A DNA stretch of 64,000 bases from Icerya purchasi (GCA_039619475.1 CM077115.1:598015643-598079642), one strand, 5' to 3'. Shown: positions 34,585 through 46,354, counted from the stretch's first letter. Notes: generated from the sequence alone by a model not told the origin. A program made the numbers and translations.

Positions 34585-35307
34585 CGACAATATATAATAA
34601 CATTGATTATTTTGTAATTAGAAACATAAATTGACTTCGCTAAAACTTTTGTTACACATATAAAACTTGGACATTTTAAAAAAAAAACAATTTAAAATCA
34701 TTTAAAAACCCACTTTTAGTCCACGAATATGTCGAACAATTGACGAAACCGGTCGGACGAATTTATTATATTTATTGTTTTAGCGGTTCATTTTTTAATG
34801 ATTTTTAATGTTTTTACAATCTTAATTATGTTATATATTTTTGAGACGAACTGTTGAATGTATATGTCGATTGTGTAACATAACATCAGAATGTTAATAC
34901 AGCGAAGTACCGATTATCTGAAAATCGCTTATCCGAAAAATCGATTATCCGAAATGGATGTTTTAACGTATTTTAATTATTTTTAATACATATTTAAGTG
35001 ATTTAAGATTTTTTTTTAATATGTACGTACGTAATTACATATACGTAGCCTACATGATACTACATATTCGAGTTTTTATTTTTCATTATAACATATTACA
35101 TTACTGTAGTTTATAATGTTTCTATAAATACATGTGTAATGCTTCTACAACGATTATCGATTATCCGAAAAAATCGTTTTTCCGAAATTGTCAATCCCCG
35201 ATTATTTCGGATAATCCGGACTTCACTGTAGTTATTTTTTTAAATTGTTTACATTTATAATCAATGTTTCTAATTACAAAATAATCTATGATATACATAT
35301 ATTGTCG
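34585..35307. mobile_element. outer inverted-repeat element
   Basis: CGACAATATAT at 34585 and its reverse complement at 35307 begin inverted repeats that share ATTATTTTGTAATTAGAAAC (34607-34626 and 35267-35286). That makes arms of about 42 bases with a small indel. No protein is encoded. The interior consists largely of a second, nested MITE. A target-site duplication is not evident. Confidence 0.55.
34900..35228. mobile_element. pogo/Tigger-like MITE
   Basis: A 329-bp element with termini CAGCGAAGTACCGATTATC (left) and, reading inward on -, CAGTGAAGTCCGGATTATCC (right). It is flanked on both sides by TA (34898-34899 and 35229-35230), the expected Tc1/mariner-superfamily target duplication. 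CAGTG..G and repeated ATTATCCGAAA sub-terminal boxes are typical of pogo/Tigger-type ends. No transposase is present, so it is non-autonomous. Confidence 0.8.
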
Positions 35308-35309
35308 TG

Positions 35310-36220
35310 ATCTATGCGTGTGCGTGACTAGTGATTAGTAATAATAATAGTAATTAATTGATAAGGGTTGTAATGGTACGGACAGATTCCTTTAACGCCC
35401 CTAGGGATGCCAACTACGAGGTCTTAACAAGCTCGTGGATTTAAATTAGAAATTTATTTATTTATTATTATTATTATTAATTTGAACGGGATTCATTTCA
35501 AAGTGTATTGATTAAAACTATAATCTTTCCGGAACGATCGACCGCTATAAACACGATTAACTACAAATAAGCGTACAAAAGAATCGATTAATTAAAATAA
35601 TACAAGTCGTACGTATCACTGCGGCGACTATGGGGTTTCTGTTAGTCCTCGATGACAGGCAGGCGAACGTAGGAATTTCCGTCCTGGATTCGACACGATG
35701 TTCGAAATTAACATTATAAAAAAATTTACTTTTATCAACCGGTGGTTTACTCAATTTATTTCGTTCCGATAACAAAAGAGACGGCTGGTACTTTCTACAA
35801 CTGGACGCCAACTTAATGAACTCGATGCTGACCAGAGACCTTTTTCCTGACTGGAGATTTTATTAAACTAAATGCCCAAGGCTTGTATCTTCCTTCGCGA
35901 TTTTTCTTATTTCGTGTTTCTTCTGCCGAGTCCCCCTCCGCCGTGTTGGATGTGCCAATCAGTACCGTTTGATGAGCAATCATCGCGCGTATCCCTTAAA
36001 GGCAACATCGGCCTTTACAATCACACGCAGCCGGCAATTGGCTCCCATTCACGCACATAAGCACTCTCATTCTCTGCTCGACCTTTATTATCTTTCGATA
36101 AAATTTTAACTTATTTATTATTTATTTTTATATAATTAATTTCTTTCTTTTTTTTTAACATTACCCCTGTAATGTCTAAAAACTGGTCGCTTACACCGAA
36201 TTACTAACGGCTGTGCTCTC
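35310..36220. other. no gene confirmed
   Basis: An 84-aa frame on - (35557-35811) shares DNA similarity with 21098-21181 inside REP-1 copy 1, so it is more likely repeat-derived than a host gene. A 62-aa + frame (35872-36060) is unrecognised. Confidence 0.3.
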
Positions 36221-36224
36221 GTCA

Positions 36225-36440
36225 TCGACGAGTAAAGGAACAGAAAAGAACTCGCGTTTGTATAAAAGACGCCGGTAATTACCCGAACGTCAAAAGATAA
36301 TTAATTATGCGCCGCGGAGGTATAAAATCGGCTTATCGCGGATTTTAGACTGGCTCTGATCGTCGCTGAATATTTTACCGATATTTTAGCGTTCTGCTGA
36401 AGCTATTTGTAGTGATTCACTATACTTTTAATTTGCAGGT
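36225..36440 (+). promoter_or_regulatory. candidate TATA promoter
   Basis: Two good TATA boxes on the + strand: TATAAAAGACGCC (about 36259) and GGTATAAAATCGGC (about 36319). Both lie in a stretch less AT-rich than its surroundings. About 30 bases after the second is GGCTCTGATCGTCGCTG. A polypyrimidine-poor TTTTAATTTGCAG (about 36428-36440) then looks like a splice acceptor. No start codon with a recognisable peptide follows, so a gene is not demonstrated. Confidence 0.25.
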
Positions 36441-36487
36441 TTCGACTACTCAGAACTCAACGTGTTCACGGTCGGAAATAACAATTT

Positions 36488-36490
<3 letters not shown>

Positions 36491-36530
<40 letters not shown>

Positions 36531-36542
36531 ATTTATATATAT
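36491..36542. repeat. (TA)n tract
   Basis: Pure TA then TGTATTTATATATA. Confidence 0.95.
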
Positions 36543-36544
36543 GG

Positions 36545-37485
36545 AATCTTGTTAATTAATCAACAATTCATTAATTGAGATACGCGTAATACGATCACTG
36601 AAGTAAAACCGTTCACGAATAGAGATCACAATTAAAACTCAGAACATTCGTCGCGAAGTCAAATAATGCATTTAGTCAATGAGCTCGTGACCGGACCAGT
36701 ACGAACCAAGTTGGATTGCTCGACGCAGCTTTATACGTATAATTAAGTGCAATCGAGTGTACCTGTGGACAAAATAGTCCGTAACAGTATTTTTATATTT
36801 ACACATATTTGTGTACATGTTATCGTACGTATTTATTTTCTTTGTTTCCTTTATGACCATATAAAATTCGTCATGTTTTTTTATTTTTTGTATGTTGAAA
36901 GCGTTGCGGATTTGGATAATTGATAATATATATATAGTTTTACCGATTTATTTATTGTTGTAGTGTAAATCGTAAGTGATAGCTTGTAAAGCACTACAAT
37001 ATATGTGCGAATCGTGAATGTAAATTCGTATAATGTAACATCGAACAACTGCAATTATTTATTTATTTATTCGTAATGTATTAACAATTTGCGTAAGTAA
37101 AAACCATTACCGCCGACCTGTATCTAACTCGTTCGGAATATGAACTTTCCTTTTTTAGCTGATAAACACTAAATACATTAAACTGGCCGCCGCGTAGCAC
37201 AACAGCACACCTTCTGCGTCTTCATTATCCGTTCTTACAAGTTTTGCTAAAAAAAATATCGGCAATTTTCTATTCAACCGGAGCCACGCACTCGTCTCAA
37301 ATACAGTTGCCCAATACGATGTCGTACACTTCCAACTTTGCGCAACCTAAACGAATCTTAACGCTATCCTGTCTAAATTAATTGCGCATATAATGCAATG
37401 CTAAGTTAATTATCCGATCTTTGCAAATTTTTATGTTCATAAATCGGCTATAATGCCTATATATACCTTCTACTCCTTTTGTAGA
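36545..37485. other. no gene seen
   Basis: AT-rich with short frames only. Confidence 0.4.
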
Positions 37486-37489
37486 TCTA

Positions 37490-39150
37490 CTCCTATCTCA
37501 CATCTGGAAGTTGAGAAAAGCTATTCAAAATCCTCTGTTCTCGTCTCCTTTCACTTTGTGTCGGACAAACATTTTTCTCTCTTTGTTGATGGCGCAATTC
37601 CTTCCCATATACCCGAAATCTGACGAATCCGATTTCTTCTTTCAACTTCCGACATTAGCGAGCTCTTTGCCTCTCTTCTCATCTCGTCTCCTAGACCGAG
37701 TATATTTTACACTTTTATCGAGAATCTTCTTAATCGCTATCATGAAAATCTTTTGAATATGTTTTTAACTCGTATCATCTCTTTTCAATCGTCATGCAAT
37801 TTCCTTATTTTCATGCCTATTCTCATAAACATCGATTTCCCCCGTCTTTTTTCTATTGCATCCTTGTTCAGCTGACTGTCTTGGAAAACTATCTCAGTTC
37901 ATGTTAAATAAACGCCTACTTTTGTAGCTCTAAAAAGTAGCATATCCTTTTCCTTATTACGCGTATGGTTGTCTCGTCCCAACTGGGAAGTCTTTCAGAT
38001 TGCGCGTTGCCTTCTTCCTATCCGACATCTGCAAATATTTTATCCAACAGGAAAAAAAAATATACTTTAGCGACATTTATTGATGTATTCGGTGCCTTTG
38101 ATAACCGCTATTTTTCCGTTTTTCGAAACGAATTGCCATCCATTAATTTACCTTACCGCTTTATTTATCTTAAGTTTTCTTTACTTCTTTTTTGTTCTAG
38201 AATAAAACCGTCTCTTTTTACAGCCTCACGTCATCCGCGCGACCTCTCGCAGACTTCCCAATACTTTCACACCATCTCTTTAACTTTATACTCTCAATAT
38301 TGCTTTTCCCTCATTACCTTCGAATTCTCTATTCTTTGCCGACGACATTTTGATTTATTGTGCTTTTTCAAAGAGACGTGTCTACCAAAAATTTATTTTA
38401 ACGTCACAGTTCTTAAAATGGTGCGTTATTCTCAACTTATTCATCAAAAAATTACCTCTATTCCTTTAACTACTTCGTTCCGTGTTATCTAGAAATTCTT
38501 CTGAACAATCTCGCTTATTCTTCTTCGAACATATTAATCATCTTCATTCATCCATTCGAAAATGCCTCAATATCCTGCAGGCGTTATCTTCTAATCGCTG
38601 ATAATACTTTTTGTGCTTTGTAAATCTATAATCCGTTCTAAACTCGATTACTGCAGCTCCCTATTGCAAAAGTATTTCCTCTTCATGTATTCATTCTTCT
38701 TCCACTTCAATTGTTTTAAACATTCGCTCTTTTATTTCTGTCTTCTTCCGCTCTCACTCATTTTTCCGGACTCCTATTGTTGAAATTTTACGCATGTTAC
38801 TTCTGGCTGTCCAGTCGAGAAATAACTTTCTCATGAGCTGTTTGACGTACTGGAAATTGTTTTACAGGTTCTCCTTTTTTCTATTCTCGCTTACCTTCAA
38901 CATCGCTTCGTCAGCCCTCTCGTTGTCGCCTAGAGTCGGCTTCCTGCTTTGTTTAACCATTTCTCCGTTACATTGTCTTTTTGCCTCTTCTTCTTCTTCA
39001 ATGCGCTCGGTTTTATCATCTGAAACAGCAACTATCCCTACTCCATACTATGCGATCTTTATTGTTTCTTTTCTTTCACCGCTAATCACTCCAATTAGTA
39101 GCTCTAAATTCTCAGCACTTCATCATATTAAGATTTAATTTGCCTTATCA
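37490..39150 (+). pseudogene. LINE-A reverse transcriptase
   Basis: The largest piece of LINE-A ORF2. Blocks in order: an RT entry block SSRLLDRVYFTLLSRI (about 37675-37725), a pyrimidine-rich region, then SDICKYFIQ near 38020. Motif A follows as ATFIDVFGAFDN (38070-38107, catalytic Asp codon 38082-38084), then INLPYRFI and RIKPSL. Motif C is FADDILIY with FADD at 38335-38346, in a different frame from motif A. The thumb region follows, ending around TPIVEILRM (about 38770-38797). The 175-aa frame at 37965-38492 is the longest intact piece. Several frameshifts and stops make it inactive. No 3' tail is seen; the copy seems to fade out near 39150. Confidence 0.8.
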
Positions 39151-39154
39151 ATTT

Positions 39155-41270
39155 TTTCCCTTCTAGTACCTTCACTCTACAGCGTCCGATTACTTTTTTC
39201 ACTTATGGTTTTGATTTTTGCAGTTGCAAGTTGCATATCTAAGATACTACACAATCTCTCTCGGAATTGTATGATGGTTTTTTTCTTTCTTTTCCCGGAT
39301 CGACCCAACCAAAGTGGTGCGTCATATACCATTGAGAATCGGAAGCGTATTTACAGCGATTGTTGACAAGAGATATTTATTCTGACCGACTGTTTCGTCG
39401 TTCGTTACACAGGCTATTAAAGTTACGGGTTACCCCGTAGGTAATTATAGTTTCGTCTTTTTTTTTTATCCTGCACTTTTTTCTGTCTTCTTTGTACATT
39501 GTTCCCTCTACCCTGTTTATAAATTATATTTTCCTACCAATACTATTCTGGTTCTTTTTTGATATTCCTTCCTTTTTATCACGTTTCACGTGCATTTTCT
39601 AAGTTACACTTTATTTTTTCACGATAACACGGTTAAACGTCCGATTTTGACCAATCAAAGTAAAGGAAAAAAGGAAAACAAATAATTACCAAAAAACACG
39701 AATATCGATTTTATTTATTTATTTTTTTTTTTTGACACAACATTTAAACAAACTTTGCTAATTTAAAAATTAAATAAATCGATACTAAAGCGTCACGCAG
39801 TGAGCGATTTTTAATGAATTTATGAGAAAGTTTTAATTTAGATTTCTAGTTTTTATTAAACTGACCGTACCAACTGCCAAGCAGCATTAGGCGTAACAGC
39901 GTTTTATTCAAGCAGAAGTTAAGAAACATTGAAAGTCTAAGAAAGGAGACCATTTCGTTGCGTTAATGTAGTTATAGTTGAATAAGTATACGAGTGAATT
40001 TGAAAAAAAAAATCACAACAGCATTCTATAACACTGAAGTATTAGAAAATAAAAAAGAAAAAAAAAAAAACTTTCAAAATTAGGTACACCTTTATTACTT
40101 ATGGATATAAAGTCAAAAAAACGCAGCCTATTAATAAAAGTGTAAATTCATGCGCCGACGTGCGATGGGTGAAATTGTAGAAAATTCGATTTTGCTAAAA
40201 ATTGAATTCGCACGAATAAAAGGCTTTTATACTCGTATAATAAAGCCGTAGGTATCCGAATGGACTAAAATTATGCAGCATTCAGAATCATCAGACAAAG
40301 TTGAATATTAAGCGAAAAGAAGTAAATTCCTGATGGGGTATAATTAACAGTGATTGAATATAGTAAAAAAACTATAGTCGAAGCTGATTACGAAATAACC
40401 ATGAGAACACTACTAATATCAAATGAAGGAATAACATATTTTTTGTTCCGGTTTCGAGCGTTGATTAGCCCATTATAAAATTTATATTCTACAAATTTTA
40501 TCGTACTTTTTTTATACGGAATAAAAAATGTGAGAACTAGGCCGTTAGAAAATAAAAAAGGGTAGTAGATCAAAGGGTCAGGTGAGCGGTGTGGCTAGCA
40601 CAAATTAGGGCGCTAATGCAATTTCTTCCTATCGGACATTTTGAAAAGTTAATTTCGTTTCATTCAAGAGTAGAGTAGAACGATTGCGACTGGAAAAGGC
40701 AAAAGCGAAGAGAAGACCCGGGGAGACTGATTCTGCTTTAACTTTAATGAGAAAACGCTTTTAACGGTTTCGGCGACATTTAACTAACATTTCAATCTTA
40801 ATTAAATAAATATTTAATTAGCGCGAAAAGACGAACACTAATTAAAACTTTTACCGAAAAGCGAAATCTGTCGAAAATGCAAACTTTCAGCGAATAATTC
40901 AGCGCCGTTCCGTTACAAGTTTATGCAATTCGGCTAGGAAAGAACACCCGGTTTATCTGTTGCTGCTTCCTAACTATCCGCGGCTCTGCTGAGCGACTTG
41001 ACGTCCAGCGAACGACGTACAACTTGTCAACTTGTCCCTCCCCCTTTGTTTCCTTTGTGTTCATCGAAAAAGTTGATTTTTAACAGTCCAGACGATAATC
41101 AACTTAAAGTGTTCTTCGAAAGTAACAATTATTACGACATATATTGGAATATTTCGTCTTGCCATTCAACTTATTGTCAAACAAACGGTTGCCATTATTC
41201 GAACATTTTTGTAAACTCAATACGAAATATCAGATGGTCGCCGCGATTATTCGTTCATTAAGACCATTAT
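39155..41270. other. no gene seen
   Basis: AT-rich; homopolymer runs near 39725 (T) and 40055 (A). The 87-aa frame at 40998-41261 lies at the edge of the next LINE relic and is not recognised. Confidence 0.4.
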
Positions 41271-41279
41271 TTATATTCT

Positions 41280-41697
41280 ATTCTTTTTCATTTTCTAATG
41301 CCGCCTCTATTTAACCTCTCTATTCAGTCATTTCTCCAACTTCATTCATGGTTTCCTTGACACTTGTCTTCACTTAAACGCTCTACAATCTCTGCTATTT
41401 GTCGACTTCGCTTTAACCATAGTTCCAGCATGATTTTCTCGGTTTTTATCTTGTCCTCTTCATCCCCCCTTCTAATTACTTTCTTTGTGACCTTGATATC
41501 CGTACTTTATTCGAATGTGTGGACTCGTTATAATGCTGCTTATATTCCATCATTTCCTTCTGTTTTATTCTTGCTCTCGAAGTATTCTCTGTCCTTAACG
41601 GCATAATAATGTAAATTTATTTCTCCTCCTTCCCATTTCTTGGGCTAATGTTTTTGCTGGAAAACTCAGTTAAAACTTTAAAAAAAAAAAAGAAAAG
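41280..41697 (+). pseudogene. LINE-A C-terminal relic and tail
   Basis: Heavily decayed. RSTISAICRLRFNHSS (about 41380-41430) matches RSNISAICRLRFE at 1.68 kb and RSVVVAIVRLRFNHS at 32.4 kb. It is followed by remnants of the Cys/His region (IRTLFECVDSL in a shifted frame, about 41503-41530). The copy ends with an A-rich tail at 41679-41697. Confidence 0.6.
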
Positions 41698-41840
41698 AAG
41701 TCGATTTATTTTACAGTAGGACGAGGCCAGGTGGTACTTTCTGAATGGATTTAAATGTATCTAATTTTCTTTTTAAGCTAGTTCTAAATGGAAAAAAAAA
41801 AAACAAATTCCGCCCATAAGAGGCTTGTTTTATTATTGTA

Positions 41841-41960
41841 TTATTTATTGTCTTATTTATTGTCTTATTTATTGTCTTATTTATTGTCTTATTTATTGTC
41901 TTATTTATTGTCTTATTTATTGTCTTATTTATTGTCTTATTTATTGTCTTATTTATTGTC
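41841..41960. repeat. 12-bp tandem repeat, 10 perfect copies
   Basis: Ten identical TTATTTATTGTC units. The + strand frame through them gives a spurious repeating CLIY peptide. Because the 12-mer abuts the 3' end of the LINE-A copy on the - strand, the array reads (GACAATAAATAA)n in the position of that copy's tail. Confidence 0.95.
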
Positions 41961-42470
41961 TTATTAATTTCTTTTTCTACGGGCGCGCCAGCGACATTGA
42001 CCCGACAATAGCTAGGCGGTCAGAAATGGACGCAACAAAAAGATGAAGGAAAGGGGAGGGTAAAGAAAGCGCTATAGGGAGTTAGAAAACCTAGTGTCAA
42101 GAGCTGACCGTATGAAAGAGAGCGTTCATTAAGAAAAGCAAGACACTCGAAGAAAATGTGATCAGCATTGTACATATGAACAATAAGGGGAGACGGCGAA
42201 AAAAAGCAAATCGAAAGCGACAAGAGGGAAGAGACGCGACGACAAAAAGGAATAGAATGGACTCAAGACAGAGAACGAGGAATCGGCTGAATAAGGCGGT
42301 AATGCGAATGACGATTAGAAAATAAAGGGAGCTAAATGTCTCGCCAAAGTCTGGTGTGAGGAAGGTGGATAAGGAAAAGATGTCTGAAGAAGGGAAATAG
42401 CCAAGGAATGAATCAAGGCGGACAGCAGAGCGAGCTAAAGAAGTCAATTTAGGACAGTTCTTTTTCAGTT
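41961..42470 (-). pseudogene. LINE-A RNase H end to 3' end
   Basis: On the - strand: SLARSAVRLDSF (about 42410-42445) equals the end of RNase H and following spacer of other copies. Then come PSSDIFSLS and ETFSSLYF, and in a shifted frame MYNADHIFFECLAFLNERS (about 42115-42175), the Cys/His motif. The 3' UTR ends GTCGCTGGCGCGCCCGTAG plus AAAAAG, and then the 12-bp tandem array. Relative to other copies the 3' end has the 12-bp repeats where poly(A) is expected. Confidence 0.7.
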
Positions 42471-42474
42471 TTGT

Positions 42475-42732
42475 AAACTTCTTTCCTAAGCATAGGAAGG
42501 TGTTGACATTTTTGTTCTTATCTCCGCATTTCATAATTGTTCTTTTCTCCAAGTTTACTCTTAATTCATTTTGTTTCGGGGTTTTTTCTAATTCAAGCAT
42601 CATTTTCTGAAGTAGTGTTTGATTTTTCGCCACTAGTATGAGATCATTGGCAAAACGAAGATGATCTCCGTTCACATTTATTCGATTGGTTTTCCATTGT
42701 AGATTTCTTAGCGCGAATTCAAGAGTAACCAT
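42475..42732 (-). pseudogene. RTE/CFDP2-like RT fragment
   Basis: The N-terminal 85 residues of a 211-aa frame. They read NVNGDHLRFANDLILVAKN, then LLQKMMLELEK, then LRVNLEKRTIMKCG. This is the motif C and motif D region of reverse transcriptases of the RTE/CFDP2-like kind (LRFADDIVL...KMNxxKTKxM). The catalytic FADD is FAND here (42643-42654), so the first metal-binding Asp is lost. The frame runs on without a stop into LINE-A sequence, which makes a fused ORF from two unrelated elements. Confidence 0.7.
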
Positions 42733-42734
42733 TA

Positions 42735-44360
42735 AACAACTTCGGTGAAATCATCTTGTCTCACTACCCTTTTTATTTGGAATTTCTCCGTTACGTCCTG
42801 TAGAGTCGTACTTGTGATGTGTTTTTGTTTCATACATGTCGCAGTAGCAAGTCTAAGTACATTTTATTTATCTCGTTATTTTCTGAAACTTTTAAGATTG
42901 ACCAGCTATTAAACTGAGTCAATTCCCAAGTCTACACCAATCCTAATAATATGCGAATGAAAATGCAAAGAAGTTAAAAGGAAATAGTAATAATGAAATT
43001 TCTTTAATAATTTGAAAAGCAGGTATTCCTGCGAGCGAATTTTAATTCTATATATCGAATTTGGCGTATTCTATTGAAAAACGCGATAAAGCGTGTTGCA
43101 CACAAAGACACATGTAATTTTTTGCAATTTCGTGGCAGTTTGTTTTTATTTTAGACGTAACATTTATGAAGAGAGCCTGCTTGGTTTTTGTGCTACTCAC
43201 AATATACACTTATCAGTATGTGTCTGACCTTTTTGAAAAATCCGCCGGACATTTATCCGGCTGTTATTTCAATTTTAAATGTCAACGCTGAACAACAAAG
43301 AATATAATTTTTTCAGTGCGGTCTTGTTAAATTTACAGCCTCTTCTCCGTCGATAAAACATTTTTATCACTAAGAACAGTTTTTAGCATAATTTTCACGT
43401 CGCCGCGAAATTATCTTCAGTTCTCAAGGCCAGATAAATTATAAGCTTCGGCGACATTTTGACGAGTTGCTAATATTTACAATTACATTTGCGAAACATA
43501 TTCAACGAGCTTAAGCAAAAGTTCAAAACGATCAGCTTATATCCGTGCATACGCAGCCATGTATAGAGCTGTCTGCAAAATCGATACATTTAAACCGTCC
43601 TCACTATAAGCATACGACGAAGACATAGTACTCTGTATTAATCGCGCAAAAACGTTACACATTATAAATACATAATTCTTTGTAATATTATTATCTTTTG
43701 AAATTTTTGAATTATTTCGACAAACATCTATTTCGGTAAACACGTAATATTCTGTGAAAAAATTTAATTCATTGGAATATTTAAAAAATTTTAAATACCG
43801 AAAAACCAATAAAATATTCTTGCGACAAAAGTTTTGATAGTTACCGTCGCAAATATCGTTCTATTTTGAAATCTAAATTTCAGTTTGCAAGTTTTAGACT
43901 GCGCTTAATTTTTTGTTTTATTTATTTCCTATTAGTAATATACTCAAAAGAAAGCTGAATAATAATTTTTTTTCTGAAAATGTAGAGTTAATTTTAAAAA
44001 AAAGGGAAAAAGGCAATTATTTAAACAAATATTTACACATGGAAAATCTACGGCCGGCCAACAACTGGTATATTGTAATTTGCGAATTTAATAAATTTCT
44101 ATTTCGTTTTCTGTTTTTTCTTTTAACAAAATTATGACATAACTGGCCACATGAGTTCTCCGCTCGTTTTTTAATATTAAAATACCTGTACACATATTGT
44201 CGATTCCGCAAATAAATGCTTCTGTGAAAAACCACTTGCTGGAAGTGTTTACATAATAACGAATAACATTGCACGGCTTGTTGAAATTTTCACCTGCTTT
44301 TGTTTAAAATACACAAAACCATTTTAATCGGAATAAGTATGATCCCTCTCGTTAATTATA
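42735..44360. other. no gene seen
   Basis: AT-rich unique-looking sequence. A 90-aa frame on - at 43537-43809 and an 85-aa frame at 44017-44274 are not recognised. Confidence 0.4.
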
Positions 44361-44364
44361 TATA

Positions 44365-44769
44365 TTAATTACAATGTAATTCTTAGGCTACCCCCTTAGA
44401 AAAAATGTCCCAATTTTATGTAACGTAAAATGTTCCAATATTATGTAACGCAAAATGTCCCAATTTTATGTACCGTTTGCTAGATTTTGTAGGATTTTTG
44501 TTATTGTTATTTAAAAAATGTCACAATTTTATGTAACGAAATATGTATCGAAAAATGTAACGAAAAAATGTATCAATTTTTTTTAATGAAAGTTAAATGT
44601 CAAGATAGGGGATTTTTGTGATTATGTTATTTTTTTTGTGTTGATGCCAGTAAGAATTACGCTGTAAATTTTGATCATTTTATACAAAGTATAGAAGAGA
44701 AAGAGACAGAAATGAAAGCAAGAGGGGTCAAGGGGCACAGCCCCTTGCGAGGTCAAAATGGCCTAGTTC
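44365..44769 (+). mobile_element. TA-flanked element, copy F
   Basis: Direct copy from TTAATTACAATGTAATTC to GGTCAAAATGGCCTAGTTC. It has extra TTTTATGTAACG units like copy C and the right-end hairpin GGGGCACAGCCCC. The flanking TA runs are short and interrupted, unlike copies A, D and E. Confidence 0.9.
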
Positions 44770-44798
44770 ATATATATACATATAAATAAGGTGGTGGA

Positions 44799-44813
44799 GG
44801 GGGGGGGGGGGGA
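44799..44813. repeat. G homopolymer
   Basis: A run of about 15 G, the longest G tract in the window. Confidence 0.9.
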
Positions 44814-44814
44814 G

Positions 44815-45400
44815 AGTGAGAGCGATGGGGAGAGGAAATTCTTTCTTTTTTTTTTTTTTGAGGGCGCCAAATATGATATGAACTTAACCTCAGTGCAAAT
44901 GAAATTTTTGGAAGTTACAATGTGCGAGAGCGGCATTCTAAATGCATATATTGTTACGTTTTTATCCGACTTTTTTTTTCGATTCGTACTTTACGGTGAA
45001 ACGACCTTTTCCGGTTCACAATTGTTTTTTAATTTACCTATTTCGACCGAGATCTAAATGTAGATTCGGTTATCAGGTAATAAGAAAACTGGCTATAAGA
45101 CCTTCCAGCACGGCAATAATAACCGAAAATTTAAAAATTATTAATATTGTGAAGATAGCTGTGGAGGGAGAATAGTTTTTACTATAAAAGGAAGACAAGC
45201 TATTTTTTGTTTACATGTTAGCAACATATCTAATCAACTGGCAATGCTACGGAGACAAAAAACAAAAAAAGAATTGAAAAAAGCGAACAGTTTTGTACCT
45301 TATTATGGCAGCTTGACGATAATTATACACGTTCCTACGGATAAGTTTCTTCCGCAGGCCCTAATTAGACAAGAATTCCACAGCATTATCAATTCTCAAT
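44815..45400. other. no gene seen
   Basis: Frames of 64-88 aa on + are AT-driven and unrecognised. Confidence 0.35.
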
Positions 45401-45419
45401 TTCTTTCGCATGCAACCGT

Positions 45420-46345
45420 GTTTACACAGATGGTTTGAAGAGGCTGGGTTGTGTCGGTGCCTCTTTTATTCTCCCAGATTTTGGCTTTTTGGAATCTTTT
45501 CGCTTGCCTCCTTTCTGTTCGAAATCCATAAACAATTTAATGACTATCCGAGGTTCCATTATTTTCATTTCCTCCAATCACCTTTCTTCTAAATTCTTGC
45601 TTATATCTGACTCCATGACTGCCCTTCAATTTCTTCTTCTCTCCCTGATCATTCCTTTGATTTTATCATACTCCGCATACGCTCACTTATTCACGTTCTT
45701 TCTTCCCTTCATTCGATTCAAATTGATTTGCTGTGGGTTCCTAGTCATTCGTCATTTTTGGTAATGAAATAGCTGATATTCTTTGGTACTCGTAATGTTG
45801 CTTCTTCCCACTTATTTTTTAAAAAAGTTCCATCGTCTAATCTCCTTCCGCTGTGCAAAGGTTTTCATCTTTATGGAATCGGGTATATACGCTTCCTCTT
45901 TTTCTAATAATTATTAATTTCATCTGCCTGTTCAACCTAGGCTTCCTGACAACCCATGGTTCTCTTTGTTTCCTTCACTTCGTCGTTTTGTTGTTGTCTT
46001 CGTTATTCGTCTGCGTTCTTAAAGCAAACTTTATTATCTTTCTTTCGTTTTCGTTTTTTTGTTGGTTTCCTTTCCATATTGTTCTCTCCACTAAAATGAA
46101 GAGCGTGTTTGCGATACGGATCATGTGTTTATTAAGTGTTTATCTCTTTCTATTAAGCGTTCTGCTTTCTATTCCATTTTATTGATACTCGGTCTTCCTA
46201 CTCCACATTGCGCCTCTTATGTCCTATCTATTCTCTTTCTACAGATTGTTCGTATTATTTGTTCCCTCCTCCTAGCAATATTTAATCGTATCAAGATATA
46301 ATTGACTCCTTCCTTTTCTAATTGTTTCTGGGTAAAAGCCCGAAA
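45420..46345 (+). pseudogene. LINE-A RNase H domain and C-terminus
   Basis: The only copy with most of the RNase H domain. VYTDG (45420-45434) holds the first catalytic Asp. RLPPFCSKSINNLMTIRGS follows, where the catalytic Glu of the usual S-x-E-L-x-A-I is Asn. LISDSMTALQ holds the next Asp (45609-45611). In shifted frames, LLWVPSHSSF and GNEIAD (45760-45777) close the domain. Downstream are NPWFSLFPSLRR, IRLRS, YCSLH and CDTDHVFIKC, the Cys/His motif (about 46080-46125). The copy probably ends near GCCCGAAAAGAGAAAA (46339-46354). Frameshifts and the lost Glu rule out activity. RNase H presence places LINE-A in the I/R1-like group of the jockey superfamily, by inference. Confidence 0.85.
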
Positions 46346-46354
46346 AGAGAAAAG

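Noticed and set aside
41825..42046. 73-aa frame with a repeating CLIY peptide
   Set aside because: Produced entirely by the ten 12-bp repeats, whose length is a multiple of three.
44791..45057. 88-aa frame after the G run
   Set aside because: Starts with poly-Gly from a G homopolymer and Phe runs from T tracts; no domain.
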